NCBI GenBank assembly: GCA_021927905.1
Contig: BLLK01000023.1
Coordinates: 186,001 to 250,000 of the forward strand
Reading direction: 5' to 3'
Length of the DNA stretch: 64,000 bases
Origin: Chaetoceros tenuissimus
Lineage: Eukaryota; Bacillariophyta; Thalassiosirophyceae; Chaetocerotales; Chaetocerotaceae
Both the position numbers and the translations under genes were made by a program. The notes below the pieces were generated by a model that was given only the letters and a program-made list of their open reading frames with translations, had not been told where the DNA came from and searched no databases. Shown here in pieces: positions 31,702 to 43,176 of this stretch (position 1 is its first letter; every line of letters begins with the position of its first letter).

Positions 31702-31967
31702 GTTCTAATTATATATGAAATAATATGTAGGAAAGGAATAGCATTAGGATGGAAGATAGAGTATTGGTTTTGGATTTGTGTTGAGAAATTTGAGTGGCTG
31801 TGACGCTTCAAGGCCATTTTGATGACTGTCAGATCACAAAAATGAACACCTTCATTTTTTACTCACTTACGAGTACCAACTTACGATCTTACACTAGGAA
31901 TGTTCTACAGAAGAACCACAATATACAAAGCATTTGAATAAAGCCAATATATATTCTCACATAAAAA

Positions 31968-32927
31968 ATGTCTGATGACCCGTTTGACTGCTTTGGATCA
32001 GATAGTGAAGGTGAAGAAGAGGTTGCAATAGAACAATCAGAAAATCTATCCAACACAAAAACTGACAAGAGAGAAAAATCTTGTGGAGTACTATCATTTC
32101 ACCCGAATACAGAGCAATCTCTATTGATGCATGTGCAGAATGCAATGAATGATTTTGATAAAGATACTCAGGAAATACTCCCTTGTGAACGAGTTTTATC
32201 AGAGATTGATTGGTTTTGCTCGCAACGGCACTGGATGATGCACGTCGGACCTGAAAAGGGAGCTATCATTCAAAAGACATTGAAAGAAACGATAGAAACC
32301 TTTCAAGAAAGTGATCGAGCAGAATTTCTAGCTGTTGAATGTGGTACATACTGTGGATATGGAAGTATCTTTCTTGCGAGTTTATTGAAGAAATGGGCAC
32401 TTGAGAATGAGAATGAACCACTGTGTAATTTTCACTTGTTTACGGTAGAAATCAATCCAGAATATGCAAATGTTGCGAGGAAATTGATTGCACTAGCTCA
32501 AGTTGATGATCTAGTCACTGTAGTTGAAAATGAACTACTAATGGATGGAAGCACAGCAAATATTGCCGAGTTGATCAAATCGTCCTTTCAGGAAAAATAT
32601 CAACGAGAATTTGTTGATGAATGCGATAGATTAGACTTTGTCATGATTGATCATGATAAGGATTCCTATTTATCAGATCTAAAAAGACTAGAAACATCTA
32701 GACTGATATCAGCTGGAACAGTGGTCGCTGCTGACAATGTATTATTTGCATCCATCATAAACTATATTGAATACATGCAAAATCTGCAAAAGGAAGGCAT
32801 GGTGAAAACTTTTACTGCAGAAGCGAGCGTTGAATATTTTTCACCTGATCTAGATGCAGATCACGACGAGCAATTCTTTAGAGATGGAGTGGAAATAACG
32901 ACTTATTTGTGCAATCCAATCATATGA
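31968..32927 (+). CDS. COMT-like SAM-dependent O-methyltransferase
   Basis: A 319-residue single-exon protein. Starting near residue 85, the sequence follows the catechol O-methyltransferase family: WMMHVGPEKGAIIQ (COMT M-N-V-G-D-x-K-G), then VECGTYCGYGS as SAM-binding motif I. FTVEINPEYANVARKL binds the SAM ribose, DFVMIDHDKDSYLSDL corresponds to the metal-binding D-H-W/D-K-D-x-Y, and VVAADNVLF to the A-D-N-V metal site. The N-terminal 80 residues are acidic and unrelated. The enzyme would move a methyl group to a hydroxyl on a small molecule using Mg2+. The true substrate cannot be told from sequence. It is divergent from DDX55, with about 266 bp between the starts. Confidence 0.85.
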   Translation: MSDDPFDCFGSDSEGEEEVAIEQSENLSNTKTDKREKSCGVLSFHPNTEQSLLMHVQNAMNDFDKDTQEILPCERVLSEIDWFCSQRHWMMHVGPEKGAIIQKTLKETIETFQESDRAEFLAVECGTYCGYGSIFLASLLKKWALENENEPLCNFHLFTVEINPEYANVARKLIALAQVDDLVTVVENELLMDGSTANIAELIKSSFQEKYQREFVDECDRLDFVMIDHDKDSYLSDLKRLETSRLISAGTVVAADNVLFASIINYIEYMQNLQKEGMVKTFTAEASVEYFSPDLDADHDEQFFRDGVEITTYLCNPII

Positions 32928-33233
32928 GTGAATGTCGTATACTCGTATGCTTCATGAAAAAAGAAAGAAAGTACTCATCTGATTCCACTGCAGACTATAT
33001 ACTAAAAACTGTTATACAGACATACAAGTTATAAGGATTATTTTTGTTTTGTGGGCCAATTATTCTTGGCGAATTTGTACCCTTTTGATGCAAAGAACAT
33101 GAAATATATATACTATCAACAAAACAACAGATTCTCCTGACGACACGAGAACACCACATTGTTGATTAGATATGTGAAATTATGTAACATGGAAGGAAGC
33201 TTTTTCAACTATATGAAATGCTATTCGTGGAAA
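32928..33233. other. Intergenic region between convergent genes
   Basis: 306 bp of AT-rich 3' flanks; nothing else seen. Confidence 0.5.
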
Positions 33234-34895
33234 TCAAGCCTTGTCCTCAGTGACAAGAGATAGATCTTCTTCATCTTCAAACATTCCTGGATGAACCTTC
33301 ATCATTTGGCTCTTTCTGACATTAGTTTGAGCAATGATGGTCGAAGCACGACTAATTTTTGCATCCTTGGTTTCCTTGAATGCACTCTCCATGTGGGAGA
33401 CAGCATGCTCCATCTCTGTCCCACAGATTGAAATGAAATTACAAAACTCTAGAAAGTCGATGTTTCCAGACTTGTCCAAATCAATTGCACGGAATAGCAC
33501 ATCAAAGTCGCTCTCGCTCATAGTTCCAATCTTGCCACTGGTCATGAAGGTCCACAGTTCTTCTCTAGAAATGGAACCATCCTTCTCAATACTTGCATCG
33601 ATGCGTTCGAACTCAGTTTTTAGAGCGTCTGCAGTAAGAATCATTTGTGTAGATCCCTCAATCTCGATGTTTTCGGCAATACGAGTTGCAAACATGTATT
33701 TTAGATGCTTCTCTCTTTGTTTTGAACGAATGATGAAGAATGCCACAATCATAGCAATCAAGGCGATGGAAGCAGCTACAACGAGACCAGCTATTACGTC
33801 TGCCTTGATTTTCGCTTTTGGTTCGACATACAAAGGTGGGCTGCAGTTCGGATCTTTGGTACACCAATCTTCTTCAGTTGGACAAACTATGAAAGAGAAA
33901 AATCATTCCTCAGAAAATGGACTTGTAAAGGAATGATATCATATGAAACAAAAAATATAAATCTCACCTGACCCCAAACATGCTCTTGTCATGGGGAATG
34001 GCAAAGTTTCAACAGTATTGATGTCATCTAGGGTACTCTCAATTCCATCCTCGAACTCTTCTTTAGAAATCTTTACATAAAGTAAGTTTGTCGAGGAAAT
34101 CAGGTCGAAAGTATTAGAATTATAATCTTGAGATACTGCTCTTGCGACTTGAAAGTCTTCATCCAAGAAAATCCAATTTTTTACTTGGGAACCTTTTCCA
34201 TTGTCTTCTCTATCATTTTCGGAAGTGAAAGTAAGAGATCTTCCACCTGCAGGATATGCAGAGCCTACAGATGGTTCGAAGGACTTATCATCTGCAAAAC
34301 CAAGAATGTGACCCACTGCAATTCTAATTTAAAACAAAAAATGATATTATATTAGAGACAATGTAAAAAAGAAGTTCTACGAAATTTTATTGGAAGTGAC
34401 TTACAAGGACCCGTCCTTCTCATGAGAGCTAACTTTGAAGTTCTCAACAAAAGTTGCATATCCATTGATGCCGCATAAACCACTCAATGCATTCAATTGT
34501 GTGGGAAATTCATTAGGATTTTCGTCGCACCAGGCTTGGTCAATAGGAGGATAGAACAAGTATCTTTGTTCATATCTTCTGGATCCATGTGTTGTGATGT
34601 TCACATATGTGATTAGTTCATTGTTATCGTAAGGAAGACCGCTACTTCCGGTCAAGTCAATGGGGTTGAATCTTTCAGTTTTCTGGGAAGAGGTTTGAGT
34701 AGCTCTATAGAAACCATCCATTTTCCCCCACAACTCATTTTGTTCTGTGATGTCGTTAGTGTAGTCAGGATCGTATCTTTTGTCTGTGTCGCCAAGACAT
34801 GGATGAGTATTCCACTGTCCACATTTGAGCGCCGATGCAGGTGATGCAATCTGAGCCAAAGTGGTAATAAGGAGGGTAGATTGATAGGAAAACAT
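33234..34895 (-). CDS. Type I membrane protein with cytosolic EF-hands
   Basis: Three exons on the minus strand, 34895-34405, 34323-33968 and 33886-33234, give about 499 residues; the phases match at both 81-bp introns. A signal peptide (MFSYQSTLLITTLAQIASPASA) leads into a Cys-containing extracellular domain of about 270 residues with no family I recognise. It ends in a short Cys cluster (ACLGSG, CPTEEDWC, DPNC). One membrane helix (ADVIAGLVVAASIALIAMIV) follows, then a basic stop-transfer. The cytosolic tail has an imperfect EF-hand (SIEKDGSISREE) and a canonical one (DLDKSGNIDFLE). A surface receptor or sensor with a built-in Ca2+ switch is plausible; the ligand is unknown. Confidence 0.72.
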
Positions 34896-35630
34896 GGGGA
34901 TGTGATACTTTACAACCTTAGGTCTTGAGTAATTTGAAGTGTTGATATTATGGAAAGAATACTATGAATATTATTTAGTGCATCCTCTTCTTCGTGACCT
35001 TGGAATAAAAAAGATACCTTTTTTTGACACCTTCCTAATGTGTCTTTTGAAACCGTCCGAAAACTGTTTTCTTTCGAATCACGAAGTTAAAAATTCCACA
35101 AGGAAACTGCTATAACAAATCTATTTATTTGATCAGATGTCTGAAAAGAAAGTGAAAAAGCAATCCTCATGTTCAAGGGAAACTCTCACGGTGATGGATG
35201 ATACGAATAGAGCTTACTCGCACATAATGCTTCGAGTAGGAAGCTTGTACTACTTCAAGGTCCTTTTATACACGATTGAAGTCAAAAGTCTGCAAAGCAT
35301 TTCCACAATACTACAATGAATACCTACGCAGTACATACCATACCATGCTTGATTCGATTCGATTCAATTGGATTCAATCTCATCCACCAAAACAACAAAA
35401 TTACCAAATTACAGTAGCTACAGCATGCAAAGTCATAGTCTCTCTCTATATATTGAGCATGTTTGATATCGAATGCTCAGTGACACGTCTCATTCAAAAA
35501 TGATATTTAATCCAGTAGTGAACTGAATGCAAATAATGAAGTAGAGAGGAATTATAACATCGAATTTTAAATTTTAAAATGCCCACCTTAAATCCTCGGC
35601 TTTCTCTTCACATTGACATTCGCTCATCTC
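34896..35630. other. Intergenic region
   Basis: 735 bp. It contains a short GATTC microsatellite near 35349-35376. A 60-codon frame starting ATG 35137 is not supported. No RNA gene is seen. Confidence 0.45.
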
Positions 35631-37439
35631 CTACCAGTACTTGTTGATGTCAAATCCTTCTTCACGAAGCTGCTGATTCGCTTGACTCACATACCCACAA
35701 AACACTGGAAAGCCATAGATAAAATGCTGAGAACCTGCTGGTGGATTTTCCTTTGTTTTTTCCCAGTTCGCATATACATTAGGATAATGTTTCTTCACAT
35801 CAAGACCAGTCACTCCCTCAAGACTCTGTACCCAGTTCATAAGCGATGCATCTGCTAGAGTAAGACTATCACCTACGTAGAATCCATTGATTTCCTTCTT
35901 CGCTCCTAGAGTCTCTTCCAATTTACTCATGAAAGTCTTGATATCATCAGTTACAGTCTTTTCCCAAGCTTCGTCTTTCTTTCCAAACCCATAGTTTTCA
36001 TAATGTTCCTTGTTGACCATGGAGTAGTTCTGATAAGCATGCATAGCAGCCCATCCCCAATGCTTCATAGCTTCAAATGCGATCTCGTTATACTCGATAG
36101 ATAGATCGATCAAGTCAGTCACTGCCTTCGGGGCCTTACTTTCCAAAGCAAGCTTCTTGAGAATAGCATCGGATCCAAGATACATCTCACCTTCGATCGC
36201 AAGAGCTGGCATGGTAGCAGCTCCTCCAGTGATGGTATGATAGAGCTCACATTTGACGCCCATCTTTTGAGTACTTCCAGGAGTCATGAAGTTAGGATCA
36301 AAGCCTTCTGGGATATCTTCAAGGTTGGAATCATCAAAGGAGATGGTAACCCATTGAGCATCGATACCAGCAATAGGCAATCCTACTCCGAGCTTGGATG
36401 TAGCTTCAGACGCAGTGAAACCAAATGCGACAATACCTTTGTCCCATCCATGCTCAGCGAGAGCAGCTTTAGCTTCTGAAGTGAGTACAATCTCTTCTGC
36501 AGCGTTGTTCTTATCCCAGTACTTGTTAATGTCGAATCCGTCCTCACGAAGCTGCTGATTCGCTTGACTCACATACCCACAAAACACTGGAAAGCCATAG
36601 ATAAAATGCTGAGAACCTGCTGGTGGATTTTCCTTTGTTTTTTCCCAGTTCGCATATACATTAGGATAATGTTTCTTCACATCAAGACCAGTCACTCCCT
36701 CAAGACTCTGTACCCAGTTCATAAGCGATGCATCTGCTAGAGTAAGACTATCACCTACGTAGAATCCATTGATTTCCTTCTTCGCTCCTAGAGTCTCTTC
36801 CAATTTACTCATGAAAGTCTTGATATCATCAGTTACAGTCTTTTCCCAAGCTTCGTCTTTCTTTCCAAACCCATAGTTTTCATAATGTTCCTTGTTGACC
36901 ATGGAGTAGTTCTGATAAGCATGCATAGCAGCCCATCCCCAATGCTTCATAGCTTCAAATGCGATCTCGTTATACTCGATAGATAGATCGATCAAGTCAG
37001 TCACTGCCTTCGGGGCCTTACTTTCCAAAGCAAGCTTCTTGAGAATAGCATCGGATCCAAGATACATCTCACCTTCGATCGCAAGAGCTGGCATGGTAGC
37101 AGCTCCTCCAGTGATGGTATGATAGAGCTCACATTTGACGCCCATCTTTTGAGTACTTCCAGGAGTCATGAAGTTAGGATCAAAGCCTTCTGGGATATCT
37201 TCAAGGTTGGAATCATCAAAGGAGATGGTAACCCATTGAGCATCGATACCAGCAATAGGCAATCCTACTCCGAGCTTGGATGTAGCTTCAGACGCAGTGA
37301 AACCAAATGCGACAATACCTTTGTCCCATCCATGCTCAGCGAGAGCAACTTTAGCTTCTGAAGTGAGTACAATCTCTTCTACAGCGTTATTTTTCTTCTT
37401 TGGAATTGTGTGAATTGGATTACTCTGAATGCATCCCAT
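35631..37439 (-). CDS. Tandem GST-like protein, N-myristoylation signal
   Basis: A 602-residue single-exon protein made of two almost identical halves. Each has a glutathione-S-transferase-like layout. The N-terminal part contains MPALAIEGEMYLGSDAILKKLA (the cis-Pro and E/S region that would contact glutathione). The helical C-terminal part contains GFYVGDSLTLADASLMNWVQ (the GST N-capping box region) and ends YPNVYANWEKTKENPP. The N-terminus MGCIQSNP fits N-myristoylation (MG-x3-S) with a palmitoylatable Cys3, so membrane attachment is likely. The halves differ at protein level by about one residue in the core (Ala/Val) and a few at the ends. GST activity is inferred from fold only. Confidence 0.78.
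   Translation of the reverse strand: MGCIQSNPIHTIPKKKNNAVEEIVLTSEAKVALAEHGWDKGIVAFGFTASEATSKLGVGLPIAGIDAQWVTISFDDSNLEDIPEGFDPNFMTPGSTQKMGVKCELYHTITGGAATMPALAIEGEMYLGSDAILKKLALESKAPKAVTDLIDLSIEYNEIAFEAMKHWGWAAMHAYQNYSMVNKEHYENYGFGKKDEAWEKTVTDDIKTFMSKLEETLGAKKEINGFYVGDSLTLADASLMNWVQSLEGVTGLDVKKHYPNVYANWEKTKENPPAGSQHFIYGFPVFCGYVSQANQQLREDGFDINKYWDKNNAAEEIVLTSEAKAALAEHGWDKGIVAFGFTASEATSKLGVGLPIAGIDAQWVTISFDDSNLEDIPEGFDPNFMTPGSTQKMGVKCELYHTITGGAATMPALAIEGEMYLGSDAILKKLALESKAPKAVTDLIDLSIEYNEIAFEAMKHWGWAAMHAYQNYSMVNKEHYENYGFGKKDEAWEKTVTDDIKTFMSKLEETLGAKKEINGFYVGDSLTLADASLMNWVQSLEGVTGLDVKKHYPNVYANWEKTKENPPAGSQHFIYGFPVFCGYVSQANQQLREEGFDINKYW
35633..37394. repeat. Intragenic tandem duplication, 882-bp unit
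   Basis: Units 35633-36514 and 36515-37394 line up at an offset of 882 bp. Apart from about four changes at the 35633 end and three at the other end, I see no differences across roughly 830 bp. The unit is a multiple of three, so it preserves frame. Confidence 0.9.
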
Positions 37440-38483
37440 GGTATTTTGATACGAATAGTTACTTATAGGTAGATGCTAGGTCGTTTTCCAAAAATTATGT
37501 GCTGTTTTTGTGCGTTAAATCTCAGAATCTTCCAGTCTTCAATGTTCTGTGGGCTGGGGCGATGCTCAATTCATCGTAAAGAGCCTAAATCAAAGACAAA
37601 AAGGACGTCGAAAGAGCCACAACTTCAAGTTTAACTTCAAGAACATCTGATTCGATTCAATCCTGGATTCAATGCTTAAGTAATATGATTTTAGCACTTT
37701 TATGTGTTTGAAGTTGTACGTAAAAGGTAGGAGGTGAGTAACATGAAGCGAAAAGAGACTCTCACATTGAAGGAAGTATTCCTGTCCTAAGAGAAGAGTT
37801 GGAAATCATTTTAAATAAATGATTTCAGCAAGAATGTAAGTAATACTTCCTTCAGAGGAGAGAAAGATTATAAAACTTCCAAGAGTAGTTAGGAAGAAGA
37901 GCGGAACAAGCAAAAGCATGCTGCATGCGTGGCATGGAACTTGAAAAGTTTCCTATTGTATTCGTAGGTTGTTGTTTTTATAATAATAGTTTCAACGTGC
38001 TTGCTTCATAAAGAAAATGCTGAACCAGCACCATGTATAAAATCACTTTTATTATTATATATATTATATAAATAAATATAATATTACATCAAAATGAAAA
38101 TACAATCAATTCTGACAGAAATACCGGCTCATCTATAAAATAACATTTCAAAAATCTACAGACGTCATTGTTTAATAAAAAGAGAGAGAAAGAGAAAAGG
38201 AAAAAAAACAATAAATCCCCCCTTCTCACCCCTTTCGGAAAAGATTTTCCATCGCATTCAGCATCTTCATCTCTCCTCTCTCCTTCATTTTTGTAAGCAT
38301 TGTTGATTCCAAACTAAACTTTGTTGATATAGCATCTCTAACAACTTTCAGACCAGCACCATCTGCACTATTCAAACTAGTAGACTCAGTCTCTTTGAAT
38401 CTAATTGGGAAAGAGGGAAAGGAGTGCACAGCATCTAGCAAACTAGTAGAAAGCATCAAGCATTTGAACACGACCATCAAATC
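37440..38483. other. Long intergenic region upstream of RAD50
   Basis: About 1 kb between divergent starts. It holds a nested inverted repeat (37768-37854), an AT-rich stretch around 38050-38100 and a pyrimidine-rich leader just before RAD50. A minus-strand frame at 38226-38480 is not convincing. Confidence 0.5.
37768..37854. repeat. Nested inverted repeats (potential long hairpin)
   Basis: Outer arms TGAAGGAAGTATT (37768-37780) and AATACTTCCTTCA (37842-37854) are perfect complements over 13 bp. Inside them, GAAATCATTT (37802-37811) and AAATGATTTC (37817-37826) are perfect over 10 bp around TAAAT. This could be a hairpin RNA, a MITE remnant or a binding site. Confidence 0.6.
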
Positions 38484-41400
38484 ATGGCATCCATTGACAA
38501 GCTATCAGTCCGAGGAATCAGATCCTTTTCTCCAGACGAAGAAGAACAAGTCATTAAATTTGGCTTTCCACTAACCATCATTGTAGGAAAGAATGGATGC
38601 GGTAAGTCTCTTGATCAACGTCTATGTATCCCCGAACGAAAAGAATTCTGACACATGTTTCCAAATCTTTTAGGAAAAACAACCATCATTGAAGCTCTCA
38701 AGTATGCAACTACTGGATCTATGCCTCTAGGAGGCAGCAAAGGAGGTCAGTCATTTGTACATGATCCTAAACACATGGGATCAACAACCGTCAAGGCACA
38801 AGTCAAGCTCCGTTTCAGTAACAAGGCTCAGAAGCAAATGGTAGTCGTTCGATCCATGGAGCTCAAGCAACAAAAGACGAATATGAAATTCTCCAATCTA
38901 GACGGAACAATTCGTACTCAAGATGAAGATGGCAATCGACAGACTCTCTCGCATAAGTGCACCGAATTGGATCGTATGGTTCCGAATTTCCTTGGCATCA
39001 GTAAGGCAGTTCTTGAAAATGTAGTTTTTTGCCACCAAGAAGATTCTAGTTGGCCTTTACAAGAAGGAGCTGTTCTCAAAAAGAAATTTGATGATATCTT
39101 TGACTCCAGTAGATATGTCAAGGCATTGGAAGAAATCAAGAATCAAAAGAAGGAGTATAATAATCAAGCCAAGGATCTCAAGGCAGAGCTGAATCTTCTC
39201 AAAGGACATAAACATGCCGCCAATGGATTTAGACAGGAATTAGACGAAGTTAGGGAGAAACTGAGCTTGATTGAGGATGAAAGGCGTGAGCTTGAAGAAA
39301 AGATTGATAGCTGTCAGAAAGATATGGATGCTATTGAAGAGGAACAGCTCAAGTATGATAACCTTCTTGGAGAGAAAGATAACATTTCGGCTCAAATGAG
39401 TAATGAAATGGTTAGGCTAGAAACTCAAAAGAAGTCTCTATTGAAGGATTACACAGAATCTAAAACGAGAGAAGATCTTGAAGATATTCTTCGAGGTTAC
39501 GAGAAACAAATGAAAAATGCTTCGAGACAATATGCACAAATCAATCAGAGGCTAGAAGAGTGCCAACGAGACATTGATCTTCGGAACGAGGAGCGTATGA
39601 GTATCCTAGGAGACAAGGGGAAACTCGAGAATGAGAAAGCTACGTATGATACAAATCTTCAAAAGAGAATTGAAATGATGGAGGAATTGGCAACAAAGTT
39701 TGGTCTGGAACTTACCTTTAGTCAGTCTCAAGAGACTGAAATGATGAATACTCAAGGATCTGCTGCCAGTGTATTTACTGGAGGTTTCAGTGGAGGCACA
39801 AACACTACCATACAAATTACCGATGACGATTTGGAAGCATTTGTTAGAAGTGTGAAAATGAAAAAAGATGACTTGGATGGACAGCTAAGCGAGCAAAAGA
39901 GTAGGAAAAAGAGAATAGAAGACCGTATCCAGGAAGAGCTAGGGGAGCTCAATGGAAAATTAAAGTCTATTGAAAATGGTGAGTATTGGTATAGTTAATA
40001 TTTTGGGCTTGATAGTGTGTTCTATATCATGTTCTAATGTATTTTTCACTTTAGACATTAACAGGACTACTTCTGAAAGAGACAAGGCCAAGAAAGAATT
40101 TCAAAAGATCAGTCGCATTTCAACCACCGGAAGAATGCGTGAGTCTGAAATCAATGATGCAAAGGCACAGGCCCGCAAACTTGCCGAAGCTAGGGATGAA
40201 ATTGCAAAAAACCCTCGTCTAGGACAAATTCCAAAGGAAATCGAGAACCACGAGAAGAAAGTTGGCGATTTGAAGTTTGACATCAATGGCCTCAATGAAG
40301 ATCTCAAGGAGCTCCGCAAAGTTGCAGAGCAACAAAACCAAATTGCTATGCTCGAGAGTCAAGTGACTGCAGATATTGAAGCTGTAAGCATGATTATCAA
40401 TGAAAGTTCTTCCTTGTTTCAAGCAAGAAACATTGATATTCCAGATGCAGAGAATGAGAATCTCAAGAATAACTTGCTAGAAATTATGTATGAAACCGAT
40501 GATAAGTTTACTACCTCTACAAATGATTTGGAAAGGTATGCCCGTAAACTCAAGGACGTTGAAGCTCGTTTCTCAAAACTTTCAGCAGTCGTAGAACAGA
40601 ACAAAAGCTCATTGAATGATAAGTCTAATCAGCTTAGATCTTTATCAGCTGAAGATAAAGGTTTTGCAAAAATCAAGAGAACTATCAAGATGCTCAGACA
40701 ATATGAATTAACATATTTTGAAAAATGTGATGTTTCAGCAGGTGCTGACCCCCAGGAGGTTTTGCAACACATTTCACAAAAGGTTGGAGAACTCAACCAG
40801 AGCTTTGATAAACCAGATACTATTATTCGAACAATCAAGAAGCTCAAAAAATTGTCGAAGAAGAAGGATCCTGACACTGGTGAAGCTATAGGTATTATTT
40901 GTCCATGTTGCAATAGAGACGTTGACGACTTTGCGGAATTTCAAGCTCAATTGAATAAGCTTATGGATCTAGACGAATCCCCTTTGATCAAAGCTGATAG
41001 AGAATCTGCAAATTTCAATTCATCAGCAATCACAAATTATAATAATTGGCGAAATACTAGTGAGTATTTAAAAATGTGTTGCATTTTTGTGATTGACATT
41101 CCCTAACTGTTTTCCATTTGCAAAGTTTCATCTGGTCTTAATGACTATCTCGACCATAAACGTCTCTCTACCGAAATCCAAGAGCTCAGGGATTCAATCA
41201 AAGGTGATGAAGCAGATCTGAAGACCTTGGAAACAGAGCTGACAGAAGCAAAAGAGAAAGTCGAAGAAGAAAAAGAGGAGAAGAGTAATATCCAAGAGTT
41301 CTTGGATGTCATCAAGCCTTTGAGAGACGAAGCCATGAAGATTGACTCAAAGAGGAGCAAAATCATGAATATGAAGGCTGATCTTGATCTTTCCGCGCCA

Positions 41401-43034
41401 TCTGTTGGCGGAAAAAATCTTGCAACAGCTGAAAATGAGCTTACAGCTAAATCCGAAGAGAAAGATAAATTGCAAAGCGATATTTCTGCTCTCAACAAAG
41501 AGTTGGCTGAGTTGAATGATCAAATCACTTCAATCAATTCCAGATGTTCACAAGCTGAAAACATCGTGCGAAACAAAGAGAAACAGTTCGCAGAAGAGCA
41601 AAAGGCCACTCAACGAAAGAACGAACTCAACGAAGAGCTGAAGAAGCTGCAAGCTCATGAAGCAAAAGTAAGTATTCTCAAATTTCTTTTGTAATGTTAG
41701 AGACTGCTGTATGTATTTGTATCTAATCTTCACCCAGCTCAAGGAAGAAATAGCGCCAATCAGTAGCAAAGTGTCCATCAAAAATGCCGAGAGAGATAAG
41801 CAAAGAAAAGAATCTGATAGAGAAATTGAGAAATCTATGAACTTGATCAATAGTTTCAACAACGAATTTGAAAAGTTCAGGAGTCTATGTAGAGATATCA
41901 AGACATTTGCGGATAGTAACAAATTGAGGGATTTGCAAGGAATTGATGGCAAACTTGCTGAGATCCTACAATCTATCAAAGACTTGGAAGAGGAGAAGAA
42001 AGACATGACACCAGAAATAGAAGAGTTGAAAGCTTCTATGAAGGACGAAGAAGCACAACGAGACAACATTCGACGCAATATTGAAATTTTTGAGATTAAA
42101 GATAATCTTCGATCCCTTGAAGATCAAGAAACTATCTTACAGGATAAGATGGAAGCTCTGAATTTTGACGAGATCGCAGATCGTGCCGCAATGCTGAAAA
42201 GAAAGATAGCAGAGTACAGGAGTGAAAGAGACAAACGTCTTGGTAGTAAAGACTCTCTCGCGATTCAAAACCGGGAATTGAAGGTGAGGTCCATTGTACT
42301 TCTGAAGATTTTTCACAAAAACAGATTCTGATTTCCTTTTTTTCGTCGTTAATTTACAGAGAAAACTCAAGACTAAAGAATACGACGATATAGATGAAAG
42401 ACATAGAATTTGTATGATTAACCACGAGACTGCAGCGATGTGCGTCTCTGATCTCGACCTCTACTATGCTGCTCTTGATAAGGCTCTTTTGAGATATCAC
42501 AATATCAAGATTGAAGCAATCAACAAAACCATAAAAGAGCTTTGGGCTCTTACATACCGCGGAGAAGATATTACTAATATTCGTCTCACATCCGACATGG
42601 ACAAGGGGGCGAAAAAGTCATACAATTATCGTGTTGTCATGAGCAAAGGAACAACCGAATTGGATATGAGAGGTAGATGCAGTGCTGGGCAGCGAGTCTT
42701 GGCAAGTCTAGTGATTAGACTGGCGTTGGCGGAAACATTTTGTATTGATTGTGGTGTCATGGCCCTCGACGAGCCTACAACTAACCTTGATTATGCCAAT
42801 AAAAAGGGTTTGGCGCTTGGTCTTGCTCAGATTATTTCTCAGCGATGCAGTCAAGAGAACTTTCAGCTTGTGGTTATTACACACGACGAAGAATTTGTGA
42901 CTTTCCTCAAGGACGAGCTTGCAACTCATACTGAATTTGCTATGCCAGAACAATACTATCAAGTAAAAAGAGAGCAATCTCACGATGGGTGCTATTACTC
43001 AAAGATCAATGCGATTGATTTTGATGAGATCTAA
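38484..43034 (+). CDS. RAD50: RAD50 DNA repair ATPase
   Basis: Six exons: 38484-38601, 38674-39978, 40055-41059, 41126-41667, 41738-42283 and 42360-43034, about 1396 residues. The Walker A motif (GKNGCGKT, about residue 34) is split by the first intron. Long coiled coils flank the zinc hook CPCC at about 757. The C-terminal ATPase half has the signature [18 protein letters not shown] and Walker B with D-loop [15 protein letters not shown]50 pairs with MRE11 and NBS1 to detect and tether DNA double-strand breaks. The length is slightly above the usual 1312. The exon structure was set by matching phases and restoring these motifs. Confidence 0.93.
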
Positions 43035-43176
43035 AGCACGATTCTTTCTTTCGGGGACATGGGCTATCGATAGGTATGTGTAGATTCACAAATTGTATGA
43101 AAAATCGCAACAGTGAATGTAAAAATAAAAAATCTATTTTACATAGCCATCACAACATGAACTCTAAAAGGTGTCC

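Noticed and set aside
35137-35319. 60-codon plus-strand frame starting MSEKKVKK
   Set aside because: Short, low information, no supporting splice site or match.
38226-38480. 84-codon minus-strand frame just before RAD50
   Set aside because: Its start would be 3 bp from the RAD50 ATG and it covers what looks like the pyrimidine-rich RAD50 leader. No family match.
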